This document shows, in pieces, positions 42,289-50,469 of a stretch of 64,000 nucleotides of DNA. Numbering within the stretch: position 1 is the stretch's first letter; every line of letters begins with the position of its first letter. The notes beneath the pieces are model-generated. The model saw nothing but the letters and a program-made list of their open reading frames with translations, searched no databases and was not told the DNA's origin. A program made the translations under genes and the position numbers. Source of the DNA: an uncultured Paenibacillaceae bacterium (GTDB lineage: Bacteria; Bacillota; Bacilli; Paenibacillales; K13); contig CAJXLT010000001.1 of NCBI GenBank assembly GCA_913056365.1, positions 930,001-994,000 of the forward strand. The letters run 5' to 3'.

Positions 42289-42648
42289 CCCTTGTTCGGA
42301 TAGGGAAGCTGGGGATCTCGCTTGGATAGCGGAAGTGGAAGGGGAAGTGATGAGGGTGAGTGGAATGAGAGGATGATGTGTCTCACAGCCCTTTTCTTCG
42401 GTATCCCCTTCGCTCAGCTAAGTAAGACTGATTAACTTAAATCGACGCGTTGAATAGTCATAAATGTTGCTTCGAGCGAAGAGCCTGAAGCCTGAATTTT
42501 ATAAATCAACTTATACTAACTGGTACATATTATATCTGAAACATATTAATCATGGAACATGACAACAATATTAAGCTTTATCAACTCGTCGTGCGAAACC
42601 ATTCGAAGGATGATATTGTCATACATATACAATTCAGGAAGATCGTTT
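42289..42648. other. Non-coding stretch with one repeat copy
   Basis: 360 bases without a supported gene. It contains repeat copy C (42390-42417, reversed). The right half is AT-rich and leads into the convergent end of the IS1595-like gene. No terminal inverted repeats or target duplications of a standard insertion sequence were recognised. Confidence 0.55.
42390..42417 (-). repeat. Dispersed 28-bp repeat, copy C (reversed)
   Basis: On the minus strand it begins CTGAGCGAAGGGG and contains ATACCGAAGAAAAGG, one base from the core. It is the left flank of the IS1595-like gene; the right flank is copy D in opposite orientation. Confidence 0.75.
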
Positions 42649-43533
42649 TTATGCGCTTATAACACGTACGGTTTGCGTTGCCTCACTAGTGACGGCTATG
42701 GTTGGACAGCCCATACAAAGAGATGTCAATAAAGTAGAGAGCGGTACAGCAAAATGCTCAAAATTTAATCGAAAGCAGAATTCATCCCAGTATGCTTGTT
42801 GATACTTACCGCTAATTCCCCTAAAGGTTGAATTCAACCAATGTTTGGCTTGCATAAATAGCGGATAAAGCAGAGGATCACGGCGAAATTCCCCTCGATT
42901 TAAGGTCGCAGGTAATGCTTGCTGCTCTAAATTCTCTTCGAAGATACGCATTTCTCCACTAGAAGATAGTTTTTGATCGGATAAATCGCGTTTTGTTAAT
43001 AATTTAATTTTGACATATAATCCTTCGTTTCTCTCAAGGCTGCTGTCTCGCCGAACTTCTTGTTCTTGTGCACAACAAACCCAAACCGGGTACTCGCGAT
43101 CAGTGGGAAAATAGACGAAAGGGGGACGTGCGTAAAAAGCTACACTGTTTGTTACTAGTCCGGTCACCCGTCTCGACTTGTCCAATTTGCTAATCGAACG
43201 TCGGATCTTGTGGAGGATGCTCCATGCTGTTTTGTAAGTCACACGAATGATTGTAGCAAGCTGAACAGCATTCACACTGTTTTTGGTTGAAACCAGTTCT
43301 ATTACTGTTCTCCATTTCGTTAGTGACGTGCGGCTTCCTTCCATAATAGTGCCAGCGGTGAGAGTAGTTTGATGGCGACATAGCTTACATTGATAGAGAG
43401 GTAGAGTGCGAGCAGTGGACTGTATCGTGTAAGCTTGATGATGCTCGCAGCGCGGACAACGGAACCCGTTCGGCCACTTCTGCTCGTACAAAAACTGATA
43501 GGTTTCATATAAACCGGACTTATTCGATCGCAT
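42649..43533 (-). CDS. IS1595/ISXO2-like transposase relative, probably without the full DDE triad
   Basis: 294 residues. The N-terminal zinc ribbon is intact (GFRCPRCEHH, then YQCKLCRHQT), followed by TAGTIMEGSRT and an HTH-like KTAWSILHKIRRSI, as in IS1595-type transposases. The C-terminus keeps the family-like WLNSTFRGISGKYQQAYWDEF and CFRLN. At the place of the first catalytic Asp (usually VEVDETYFGG) there is GLVTNSVAFYA, so the Asp appears lost. I recall close relatives being common in Paenibacillus genomes. It could be a dying or domesticated transposase. No terminal inverted repeats are seen directly next to the gene, but 28-bp repeats flank it at a distance. Confidence 0.72.
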   Translation of the reverse strand: MRSNKSGLYETYQFLYEQKWPNGFRCPRCEHHQAYTIQSTARTLPLYQCKLCRHQTTLTAGTIMEGSRTSLTKWRTVIELVSTKNSVNAVQLATIIRVTYKTAWSILHKIRRSISKLDKSRRVTGLVTNSVAFYARPPFVYFPTDREYPVWVCCAQEQEVRRDSSLERNEGLYVKIKLLTKRDLSDQKLSSSGEMRIFEENLEQQALPATLNRGEFRRDPLLYPLFMQAKHWLNSTFRGISGKYQQAYWDEFCFRLNFEHFAVPLSTLLTSLCMGCPTIAVTSEATQTVRVISA

Positions 43534-43872
43534 GAACCATCACTTCCTAGCAGCAAATGATACTCAGAACGTATGTTCTTATTTTATTATATAGGAATGT
43601 ACGTTCGTTTTCAAGTGTTTTTTGTTAACATGCTTTTGTTATCTTGAAAGCCATTAGGGAAACAGTACTTGATGTTTTCTGAGCGAAAGGGATACCGAAG
43701 CAAAGGACACAGAACTATACCATCTCCCCCCCGCCATACCAACTTCCAAATAAGCGAATTGCCTTGACAGTCGGCCAATTTAACAAGACATCGGTCCAAT
43801 TCAGACATCTTCCCCAGTGAATCTGACATATCATATATAAGAACAGACTGTTCGAAAAAGGGAGAGTGTCTC
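43534..43872. other. Non-coding stretch with one repeat copy
   Basis: 340 bases with no gene. It holds the upstream region of the transposase-like gene, an AT-rich segment around 43560-43660 and repeat copy D (43679-43706). The SGNH hydrolase ribosome site AGGGAGAG closes it. Confidence 0.55.
43679..43706 (+). repeat. Dispersed 28-bp repeat, copy D
   Basis: Begins CTGAGCGAAAGGG and continues ATACCGAAGCAAAGG. Opposite orientation to copy C on the other side of the transposase-like gene, 1,261 bases away. Confidence 0.75.
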
Positions 43873-44520
43873 ATGGGAGATGTGATTCATTACTTAGCCT
43901 TGGGCGATTCTCTGACAGCAGGATATGGTGCGCCTCCTGCACTTGGTTTTGCAGATCAATTGCGGTCCATAGCAGAAGCTCACTTATCGCGACCAGTTAA
44001 GTTAGATAATCATGGTGTGAATGGGCTTAGAGCAGCCGAGATTCTAAATGCCTTGAAGACGGAGAGGACGATTCAGGACTCTCTTGAAGCAGCAGATCTA
44101 ATTACGATTACTGCCGGCGGGAATGATATGCTCCAAGCAGCAGATCAATTTGTAATGAAGGGTGACAGGCAGATATTAAAGCAAGCTGTAAAATCATGCA
44201 AATCTGCGTATAAGGAGATGTTCACCTTTATTCAAGCATACAAGCATTCATCATCATCGAACCATCCATATCTTATACGCGTGGCTGATTTATATAATCC
44301 TGTACCTGCATTTTCTGAGTCTGTCTTTTGGGTGCACATGTTCAACAAAATGCTGCGTCATTATAGTAGTCTGCCTCATTTAGTGATCGTCGATATGTAT
44401 GCTGCTTTTTTGCATGAGGAACAAAGACTTTTGTCAGACGATTTCATTCATCCTAATGAAGAAGGGTATCGTGTCATGGCTGAACAGATTGCTGCATGTG
44501 GCTTTGATGATCTGGTATAA
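43873..44520 (+). CDS. SGNH/GDSL-type esterase
   Basis: 215 residues. All four blocks of the SGNH fold are present: block I ALGDSLTAGYGAP with the catalytic Ser, block II with Gly in NHGVNGLRA, block III TAGGNDML and block V DDFIHPNEEGYRVMA with the Asp and His. These enzymes hydrolyse esters of lipids, sugars or small acids. No signal peptide is visible, so it probably acts inside the cell. It appears to be a single-gene unit. Confidence 0.92.
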   Translation: MGDVIHYLALGDSLTAGYGAPPALGFADQLRSIAEAHLSRPVKLDNHGVNGLRAAEILNALKTERTIQDSLEAADLITITAGGNDMLQAADQFVMKGDRQILKQAVKSCKSAYKEMFTFIQAYKHSSSSNHPYLIRVADLYNPVPAFSESVFWVHMFNKMLRHYSSLPHLVIVDMYAAFLHEEQRLLSDDFIHPNEEGYRVMAEQIAACGFDDLV

Positions 44521-44762
44521 TAGTCGATATTGTCGAAGTGTGTGTAATCTCCCACCGTTTGTGCATCGAGGGGGGATTAGGCTATGTTTGTATAGTGGAG
44601 TAGGTAAAGATTGGCATGAGCGGGGGAGAAATTTATGTTTTTTTATTCGCAAAGAGGGTTATGATTCGGTAGTATCGAACAAGCAATGTTGATGTTAATC
44701 TCGATACGGGTTATGGACCCCGATTAGATGGACAGGCATATTAGAAACTGAGGTGAACAACT

Positions 44763-45608
44763 ATGAAAATCGGCATAACCGGAGCAGAGGGTCGTGTAGG
44801 ACAATATGTTGTCAACGAGCTTCTCGATTACGAATATGAGGTAGTCGCGATTACAATGGAGCCGTGGGCAGATTCGCCTGCGGAAAATCGCGTGGCTGAT
44901 ATTACTGAATATGATCAGCTATTGCAAGCGTTCCAAGGATGTGATGCAATCATTCATCTGGCAGGAATTCCTCATCCGTTGCGTGACGATGAAACACGTG
45001 TATTCCAGACGAACACATCAGGGGTTTTCAATGCAGCACTAGCTGCCGGCAACTTACAAATTCCGAAGCTTGTGATTGCGTCTAGCGACTGTGCTCTCGG
45101 CATTACCTTCAGTCACCAGCTGACAAGCCCTGCTTATTTGCCACTAGATGAGGAGCATCCGACTGCACCTGACAATTGCTACGGCATGTCCAAACTTGCC
45201 GGCGAACAGATTGCAGAAGGGATGGCAAAGCGATTCGACATGTCGATTGTCTCGTTGCGGATCAGCGCAGTGCTGAACACGGAGATTTACAAGGCAGATT
45301 GGTTCATCCATGATCTGCACAATCCAGAACGCGGCGTAACGGATAACTTGTGGACATACATTGATGTCCGGGATTGCGCAAGAGCTTTCCGACTCGCCGT
45401 GGAAGCCGACATACCAGGTCATGAAATAATTACGATCGCTTCTCATGAGACACGTGCCATCGTTCGATCTGAGGAGTTGATTGCCCGCTACTTCCCTGAT
45501 ACAGAACTTAGAAAGCCGATTCAAGGCTTCGAGAGCTTCCAGGATTGCAGTAAGGCCAAGCAGTTGTTGAACTTTGAAGCGAAGTACAGCTGGCGTGAGG
45601 AAGAATAA
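44763..45608 (+). CDS. NAD(P)-dependent epimerase/dehydratase-like SDR
   Basis: 281 residues. An extended SDR: GITGAEGRVGQYVVNEL at the N-terminus is the Rossmann motif, DAIIHLAGIPHP is the family strand 4, and YGMSKLAGEQ is the catalytic YxxxK near residue 140. Family members act on nucleotide sugars or uronates. GAGGTGA precedes the ATG. A terminator follows between it and the convergent bioY. The substrate cannot be set from its neighbours. Confidence 0.88.
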   Translation: MKIGITGAEGRVGQYVVNELLDYEYEVVAITMEPWADSPAENRVADITEYDQLLQAFQGCDAIIHLAGIPHPLRDDETRVFQTNTSGVFNAALAAGNLQIPKLVIASSDCALGITFSHQLTSPAYLPLDEEHPTAPDNCYGMSKLAGEQIAEGMAKRFDMSIVSLRISAVLNTEIYKADWFIHDLHNPERGVTDNLWTYIDVRDCARAFRLAVEADIPGHEIITIASHETRAIVRSEELIARYFPDTELRKPIQGFESFQDCSKAKQLLNFEAKYSWREEE

Positions 45609-45635
45609 GCGATAAGCATTACGCAGGTTGAGTGA

Positions 45636-45680
45636 ACTGTTCCCCCTTATCACATCGTTGTGACGGAGGAACAGTTTTTA
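45636..45680 (+). terminator. Terminator after the epimerase gene
   Basis: AACTGTTCC pairs with GGAACAGTT and is followed by TTT; a smaller TCACA/TGTGA stem sits inside. It may also serve the converging bioY, whose stop is at 45713. Confidence 0.75.
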
Positions 45681-45712
45681 TTGAATTAATGGGAACGGAT
45701 TATCTTCACAAC

Positions 45713-46312
45713 CTATTGAAGCGCTCGAGCGCGCGTCCGCTTCGATACTTCGATGCCGGTCAACCGCTGTATCGGGTATTGCCGGCGAACAGATACGGTG
45801 ATGATTGTGGCCGCTACAGCCTTGACTGTATCTCCAAGCAAATAAGGATAGCATCCGCCTACCATAGCTTCGCTGAATGACAAGTTGGCTACATATGCGA
45901 GCCAAGGAACCCCGGTGACATAGAGGAGCAGGGAGCCGAACACTTCCATTGATAGGAAGATTACGAGAATGGACACAACGCCATTCGTGCGCAAGCGTTG
46001 GATACACAAGCCAATCAGCCATGCAGCGATCGGCCACATCCACACGTATCCAGCTGTTGGACCGAGCAGTACACTGATGCCGCCTTCCCCATGCAGCAGC
46101 GGGAAGCCGACTGCTGTCAATACGACAACCATGAACATGCTGAAAAATCCATATGTAGCCCCTAATAATCCTCCTGCCAGCATAACGGCCAATGTTTGCA
46201 ACGTTATAGGCACCGGTGTAAAGCCAAGTGGAATACTAATAAACCCGAATACAACAACGAGTGCAGCGAATAGGGCACTGAATGCAACCCCTCGGACGGT
46301 AAGCTTAAACAT
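45713..46312 (-). CDS. bioY: Biotin transporter substrate-binding subunit BioY
   Basis: 199 residues, six membrane segments. The BioY signature is recognisable in GFTPVPITLQTLAVMLAG near residue 30, GPTAGYVWMWPIAAW near 88 and FSEAMVGGCYPYLLGD near 148. BioY is the S component that binds biotin and docks on an ECF energy module. That module is encoded divergently next door, and both directions flank a BirA box. The C-terminal tail is longer and more basic than in many BioY proteins. Confidence 0.93.
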   Translation of the reverse strand: MFKLTVRGVAFSALFAALVVVFGFISIPLGFTPVPITLQTLAVMLAGGLLGATYGFFSMFMVVVLTAVGFPLLHGEGGISVLLGPTAGYVWMWPIAAWLIGLCIQRLRTNGVVSILVIFLSMEVFGSLLLYVTGVPWLAYVANLSFSEAMVGGCYPYLLGDTVKAVAATIITVSVRRQYPIQRLTGIEVSKRTRARALQ

Positions 46313-46349
46313 TGATTTCTCTCCTTATTATTTGATATAGTGGCTTTAT

Positions 46350-46386
46350 AATTGTCAACCTATTATTCGAAATGCGGTTGACAATT
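46350..46386. promoter_or_regulatory. BirA operator shared by bioY and the ECF module
   Basis: A perfect inverted repeat: AATTGTCAACC at 46350-46360, 15 bases, GGTTGACAATT at 46376-46386. It closely resembles the Bacillus BirA box (TTGTTAACC with a 14-16 base spacer). Each arm holds TTGACA reading outward, so the repressor could cover the -35 of both divergent promoters. When biotin is plentiful, BirA-biotinoyl-AMP would shut both operons. Confidence 0.85.
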
Positions 46387-46426
46387 GGCATTGTAGCATA
46401 ATTTTATAGAAATGGGTAGAGTGAAT

Positions 46427-47254
46427 ATGATCAATGAATCGATATTGTCTGTTACAGATTTATCTGTATCTTATTGGGATGGTCCTGTTGAGAGTATAGT
46501 AGTTGAAAGTATGCGCCTCGCTTTTGCTAAGGGATCGTGGACTGCCGTTGTAGGTGCTAATGGCAGCGGGAAGAGCACGCTGGCTCGAGCGATGGCTGGA
46601 TTAATCGGAATACGTACCGGCAGTATGGAAATAGCGACTGGAAATCGTATACATATCGTATTGCAAAATCCGGAAACCCAGTTGTTAGGCGATACGATCA
46701 GGGAGGAATTCGAGCTGTCTCTGAAGCATCGCCATGCAGCGGCCCATGTAACAACTCACGATTCGCAGCTGCTGAATATTCTGAAGGAAGCAGGCTTGCA
46801 GATGCCTCTGGATACACCGATACACCAGCTTTCAGGAGGGCAGAAGCAGCTGCTTAATATCGCCTGTTGTCTCATATTGGAAGCTGATGTACTGATACTA
46901 GACGAGGCTACTTCGATGCTTGATCCCGCTTCACGCGAGCTCGTCTTATCGCTCATCCGCAGGTTGCATCGCAACGGTAAGACGGTCATATGGATTACAC
47001 ATCGGACAGAGGAACTTGTGTATGCAGACCGGGTGCTTCTTCTCGAGCAAGGGAAGATTGCTTTCGACGATTCGGTCAGACAGTTCTGTTATGGGAATAC
47101 AGACGATACCGTTAGTCCATGTGAACAACATGGGATGACACTTCCTTATGTCGTTCAGGTGGTTCGGCAATTGGAGAGGAGAGGCTTGCAATTTGGGCAG
47201 CAACCGCTGCATCCTGAAGAGCTGGGGCAAGCTGTAGCAGTGCTATGCCGTTAA
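46427..47254 (+). CDS. ECF transporter ATPase for biotin (EcfA/BioM-like)
   Basis: 275 residues if the ATG at 46427 is used; an ATG at 46412 is possible, and neither ribosome site is strong. ABC ATPase with Walker A GANGSGKST near residue 45, Q-loop VLQNPETQLLGD typical of ECF ATPases, signature QLSGGQKQLL, Walker B VLILDEATSMLD and switch WITHR. It energises BioY-mediated biotin uptake with its fused partner. The stop lies 10 bases inside the next gene. Confidence 0.9.
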   Translation: MINESILSVTDLSVSYWDGPVESIVVESMRLAFAKGSWTAVVGANGSGKSTLARAMAGLIGIRTGSMEIATGNRIHIVLQNPETQLLGDTIREEFELSLKHRHAAAHVTTHDSQLLNILKEAGLQMPLDTPIHQLSGGQKQLLNIACCLILEADVLILDEATSMLDPASRELVLSLIRRLHRNGKTVIWITHRTEELVYADRVLLLEQGKIAFDDSVRQFCYGNTDDTVSPCEQHGMTLPYVVQVVRQLERRGLQFGQQPLHPEELGQAVAVLCR

Positions 47255-48867
47255 CTGTTGAAGGGCTGCGTGTTGTGCAAGAAGCTTCTGCTGACAAGCC
47301 TATCGTGGATGGAGTTAGCTTTCACTTACAAGATCGCTCACTTACACTGCTCATTGGCGCGACTGGATCCGGGAAGACGACGTTGCTGCGTGCGATATCA
47401 GGTCTTGTCGAGCTAGCGGAAGGAAAGGTCTGCTATGACGATAAGCCGCTCTGGATCAAGCCGGGCAAGGCAGACCGCACGCAGTTGCTTCGTCAAGCGA
47501 TTTCGTTCCAGTTCCCAGAGCATCAGCTGTTCGCTAATTCAATAGCCAAAGAATTCGCCTATTCACTCAAACCATACCGTCTTGATCGGAAAGAACGATT
47601 GCTACGCAGCGAAGCAGCAATGTGCGATGTGAATTTATCGAATGTATCGTTGAATGGTTCACCTTTCGCACTGAGCGGCGGCCAGAAGCGGCGGCTCGCA
47701 GTCGCCACCGCACTATCTACACGTACGCCTTGGTTGCTGCTGGATGAACCATCTGCTGGTATGGACGGGCGATCGCTCCACCAGCTGAAGGAGCACATGT
47801 GCCAATGGAAGCAAGCGCACAGCATCGTTATGGCTACGCATGATTGGGAGACGTTCCTGCCAATTGCGGATCGTGTATTGCTTATCGCGAATGGAAGACT
47901 GCTTGCAGATTTGCAGCCAGACGCCTTGCTGGAGCAGCCTGAGCTATTGCAGCAAGCAGGTGTCGGCTGTCCGGCTTCGTTGCGTGTAACACACGCATTG
48001 CAGCAAGTGGGCATCGTCTCATCGAGCAAGCTGTATGCTCCTGAGGAGCTAGCAGAGTCGATTCTACACGCACACGCCAATGCCGGAAGTGGATTATCAG
48101 CTGCTTCCGCAACAGATGCCAGCTGGAGCAGTGGAGAGTGCGCCGACTTGCACACATATCACTCTGATGAAACGTCGTCTGAACCAAGCGACAATTCATC
48201 AGATAATCAGGTGCAACGCAAATGGGTATACCGTCAGCTCGCCGGATTAAAATGGCTGATGTATACAACGTTGTCCTTTGTTATCTTGTTCATGAATGGA
48301 TGGTGGGGAGCTGGGATTGCGATGTTGCTTGCATGCGGTTCATTCATGCTACTGACGAAGCAAGATGTGCGGCAAGGAATAAGATTAAGCCGACCACTCT
48401 TATACTTTATTCTTATTGCCGGCACGATATCGGGCTTGCGATGGACATCAGGTGATTGGACGTCGATATTTGACTTGCAGGAAGCCATGCTGACTGTGCG
48501 CCGAATGTCTCGCTTCTTCGCGATTACACTGATCGGATTCGTATTCACGTTGTCCACAAGTACGGCGGAGATGAAACGCGGATTAGAACGAGCGTTGAGA
48601 TGGGGCGAACGTGTGCTGCCGATTGAAATGATTTCTTTGGCTGCAGCACTCATTCTCCGCTTTGTTCCGCTCATTGTGAATGAAGCACAGCGGTTCTCTG
48701 TCATTACAGCTGCACGAGGCAAGAAGCTAGTCAAACAAGGGAAGGTCCGTCTGCGGGATGTACATGTATTCGTCATACCGTTGCTGCTGTCATTGTTCCA
48801 GATGGTTGAGGATTTCATTACAGCAATGGAAATAAAGGGGCACCGACCGAAAGGAGAAAGGAAATGA
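47245..48867 (+). CDS. Fused ECF ATPase and transmembrane (EcfA-EcfT) protein
   Basis: 540 residues. Residues 1-260 are an ABC ATPase: Walker A GATGSGKTT at 38-46, FQFPEHQLFA as Q-loop, signature LSGGQKRRLAV and Walker B WLLLDEPSAGMDG. A low-complexity Ser/Glu-rich linker follows, about 285-325. Residues 335-540 are an EcfT membrane subunit with five or so segments and the two coupling motifs, TAARGKKL and AMEIKGHRP (Lys in place of the usual Arg in the second). A-T fusion in one chain is less common than separate genes. It completes the module for BioY. The stop overlaps the next gene by 4 bases. Confidence 0.88.
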   Translation: MPLTVEGLRVVQEASADKPIVDGVSFHLQDRSLTLLIGATGSGKTTLLRAISGLVELAEGKVCYDDKPLWIKPGKADRTQLLRQAISFQFPEHQLFANSIAKEFAYSLKPYRLDRKERLLRSEAAMCDVNLSNVSLNGSPFALSGGQKRRLAVATALSTRTPWLLLDEPSAGMDGRSLHQLKEHMCQWKQAHSIVMATHDWETFLPIADRVLLIANGRLLADLQPDALLEQPELLQQAGVGCPASLRVTHALQQVGIVSSSKLYAPEELAESILHAHANAGSGLSAASATDASWSSGECADLHTYHSDETSSEPSDNSSDNQVQRKWVYRQLAGLKWLMYTTLSFVILFMNGWWGAGIAMLLACGSFMLLTKQDVRQGIRLSRPLLYFILIAGTISGLRWTSGDWTSIFDLQEAMLTVRRMSRFFAITLIGFVFTLSTSTAEMKRGLERALRWGERVLPIEMISLAAALILRFVPLIVNEAQRFSVITAARGKKLVKQGKVRLRDVHVFVIPLLLSLFQMVEDFITAMEIKGHRPKGERK

Positions 48868-49298
48868 GCGTTGTGCGACTGCGAGGCCATCACTTGATCT
48901 GCATGTTAGGCTTTCGCGGAATGGGCTATTCGGAACGATTCACCCAGAATATGAATGAAGTTTATGAACGATTGCGCAGATCACCTGGCACTTCGGTCGA
49001 AATCGTAGAAGGGGCAGACGATTTATGTGCGAAGTTTCCTTGTAATCAAGAGTATCATTGTGACAAGAGAAGCGTACATGAGCATGATGAAAGGATTACT
49101 CAACATTTAGGTATCCAAACTGGTGAACGGCTGACTTGGAGTGAATTGCTGCAGCTTGTGCGTGATCGAGTTCAGCCAGAGCATATACCAGTATGGTGTG
49201 CATCATGCCGATGGGTAAGCTACGGAGTATGTAAAGCGGGCGTTGAGCGGGTGCAGAATGGGATGCCGCTTCCGCCGATAACAGATTGGCACAGTTAA
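48864..49298 (+). CDS. DUF1284-family Cys-rich protein
   Basis: 144 residues. The conserved start VRLRGHHLICMLGFRGMGYS and the later CAKFPCNQEYHC and VWCASCRWVSYGVCKAG match the DUF1284 family as I recall it. The Cys groups (C-x5-C-x5-C and C-x2-C-x7-C) suggest an iron-sulfur cluster or zinc site. The function is unknown. Its start overlaps the ECF fusion gene stop (ATGA), so it is expressed with the biotin transporter and perhaps under BirA control; a functional link is inference. Confidence 0.8.
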   Translation: MSVVRLRGHHLICMLGFRGMGYSERFTQNMNEVYERLRRSPGTSVEIVEGADDLCAKFPCNQEYHCDKRSVHEHDERITQHLGIQTGERLTWSELLQLVRDRVQPEHIPVWCASCRWVSYGVCKAGVERVQNGMPLPPITDWHS

Positions 49299-49348
49299 CA
49301 TGCACACGCTGAAAGATTTATGCGGTTTTTATTTTGTCTGACGTGCTC

Positions 49349-49354
49349 TATAAT
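49349..49354 (+). promoter_or_regulatory. -10 element of the selD-mnmH unit
   Basis: A perfect TATAAT at 49349-49354 predicts a transcript start near 49361. The -35 is poor. An in-frame ATG at 49366 would be almost leaderless, favouring the start at 49402. Confidence 0.4.
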
Positions 49355-49401
49355 AGGAATGATGAATGGAGCATACTGGGGAGATAAAGGAGATGCAGTG
49401 T

Positions 49402-50454
49402 ATGAGTCAGGACGGAACAATTAAGCTAACTTCCTATTCGAGTAAGGGCGGCTGCGGCTGCAAGATTGGACCAGCAGATTTGCAGCAGGTGCTGCGTTCA
49501 TTGCCTGAGGCTGTGCCGAATCCGAGCTTGCTTGTCGGCTTAGATACGAGTGATGATGCAGGGGTCTACCAATTGAATGATGATCTTGCACTTGTGCAAA
49601 CAGTCGATTTCTTCACTCCGATTGTGGACAATCCGTATGACTTCGGGCAGATTGCTGCGGCCAATGCCATTAGCGATATATATGCGATGGGTGGAAAGCC
49701 ATTAACGGCATTGAATATAGTAGCTTTTCCTATTCATACGTTGGACAAGCAAGTGCTTGCGGACATTCTCCGTGGTGCAGGAGAGAAGATGAAGGAAGCC
49801 GGTGTAACATTGGTAGGCGGTCATTCGATTGATGACAAGGAGCCGAAGTTCGGACTTGCCGTAACCGGTCTCGTACATCCGAAGCGAGTTAGGGCGAATG
49901 CAGGAGCTCGTGCTGGCGACAAACTAATACTGACGAAGCCGATCGGTGTGGGTATCTTAACGACATCGATTAAGAAAGATCAGCTGAAGCAAGAGGAGAT
50001 CGCCAACGTAACGCGAGTTATGGCGACGTTGAATAAGACGGCAGCCGAAGTGATGGAGCCGTTCGATGTGCATGCCTGCACAGATGTGACCGGCTTCGGC
50101 TTGCTTGGTCACGCTTCGGAGATGGCCAAAGCGAGCGGTGTAGGCATCCGATTGTTCCAGAATCAGGTGCCCTTCCTGCCCCGTGTCAGAGAGCTTGCTG
50201 AGCAAGGCTTCGTTCCTGGCGGAACGAAGAATAATTTCGCACACTTGGAAGGCGTTGTGCGCTTCGATGCATCGCTCGATCAGATCGATCAGTGGATGCT
50301 GTGTGATGCGGTCACTTCTGGCGGATTGTTGATTTCAGTTGAAGCAAGCGAAGCTGATAAGCTCTTAGGCGAACTCCGAACGAACGATGTGAATGCCAGC
50401 CTTATAGGCGAAGTCGTATCCGATCATCCAACACAAATTGATGTACTAGCATAA
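49402..50454 (+). CDS. selD: Selenide, water dikinase
   Basis: 350 residues from the ATG at 49402, nine bases after AAAGGAG. The enzyme makes selenophosphate from selenide and ATP. The N-terminal catalytic segment is KGGCGCK (Cys18 and Lys21), so this is the Cys rather than the selenocysteine form. Further marks are VGLDTSDDAGVYQL, VQTVDFFTPIVDNPYDFGQI, ANAISDIYAMGG and HACTDVTGFGLLGH. Selenophosphate feeds selenocysteine or tRNA selenouridine; the next gene encodes the latter enzyme. Confidence 0.95.
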   Translation: MSQDGTIKLTSYSSKGGCGCKIGPADLQQVLRSLPEAVPNPSLLVGLDTSDDAGVYQLNDDLALVQTVDFFTPIVDNPYDFGQIAAANAISDIYAMGGKPLTALNIVAFPIHTLDKQVLADILRGAGEKMKEAGVTLVGGHSIDDKEPKFGLAVTGLVHPKRVRANAGARAGDKLILTKPIGVGILTTSIKKDQLKQEEIANVTRVMATLNKTAAEVMEPFDVHACTDVTGFGLLGHASEMAKASGVGIRLFQNQVPFLPRVRELAEQGFVPGGTKNNFAHLEGVVRFDASLDQIDQWMLCDAVTSGGLLISVEASEADKLLGELRTNDVNASLIGEVVSDHPTQIDVLA

Positions 50455-50469
50455 AGGGGTGATTAGGTC

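Noticed and set aside
44545-44579. TAATCTCCC/GGGGGATTA hairpin after the SGNH hydrolase
   Set aside because: No T run follows and the stem needs a mismatch or wobble, so I did not list it as a terminator.
48180-48260. Possible frameshift joining the ECF ATPase and T component
   Set aside because: The frame is continuous through the linker, with no alternative stop/start pair, so a real fusion is the simpler reading.
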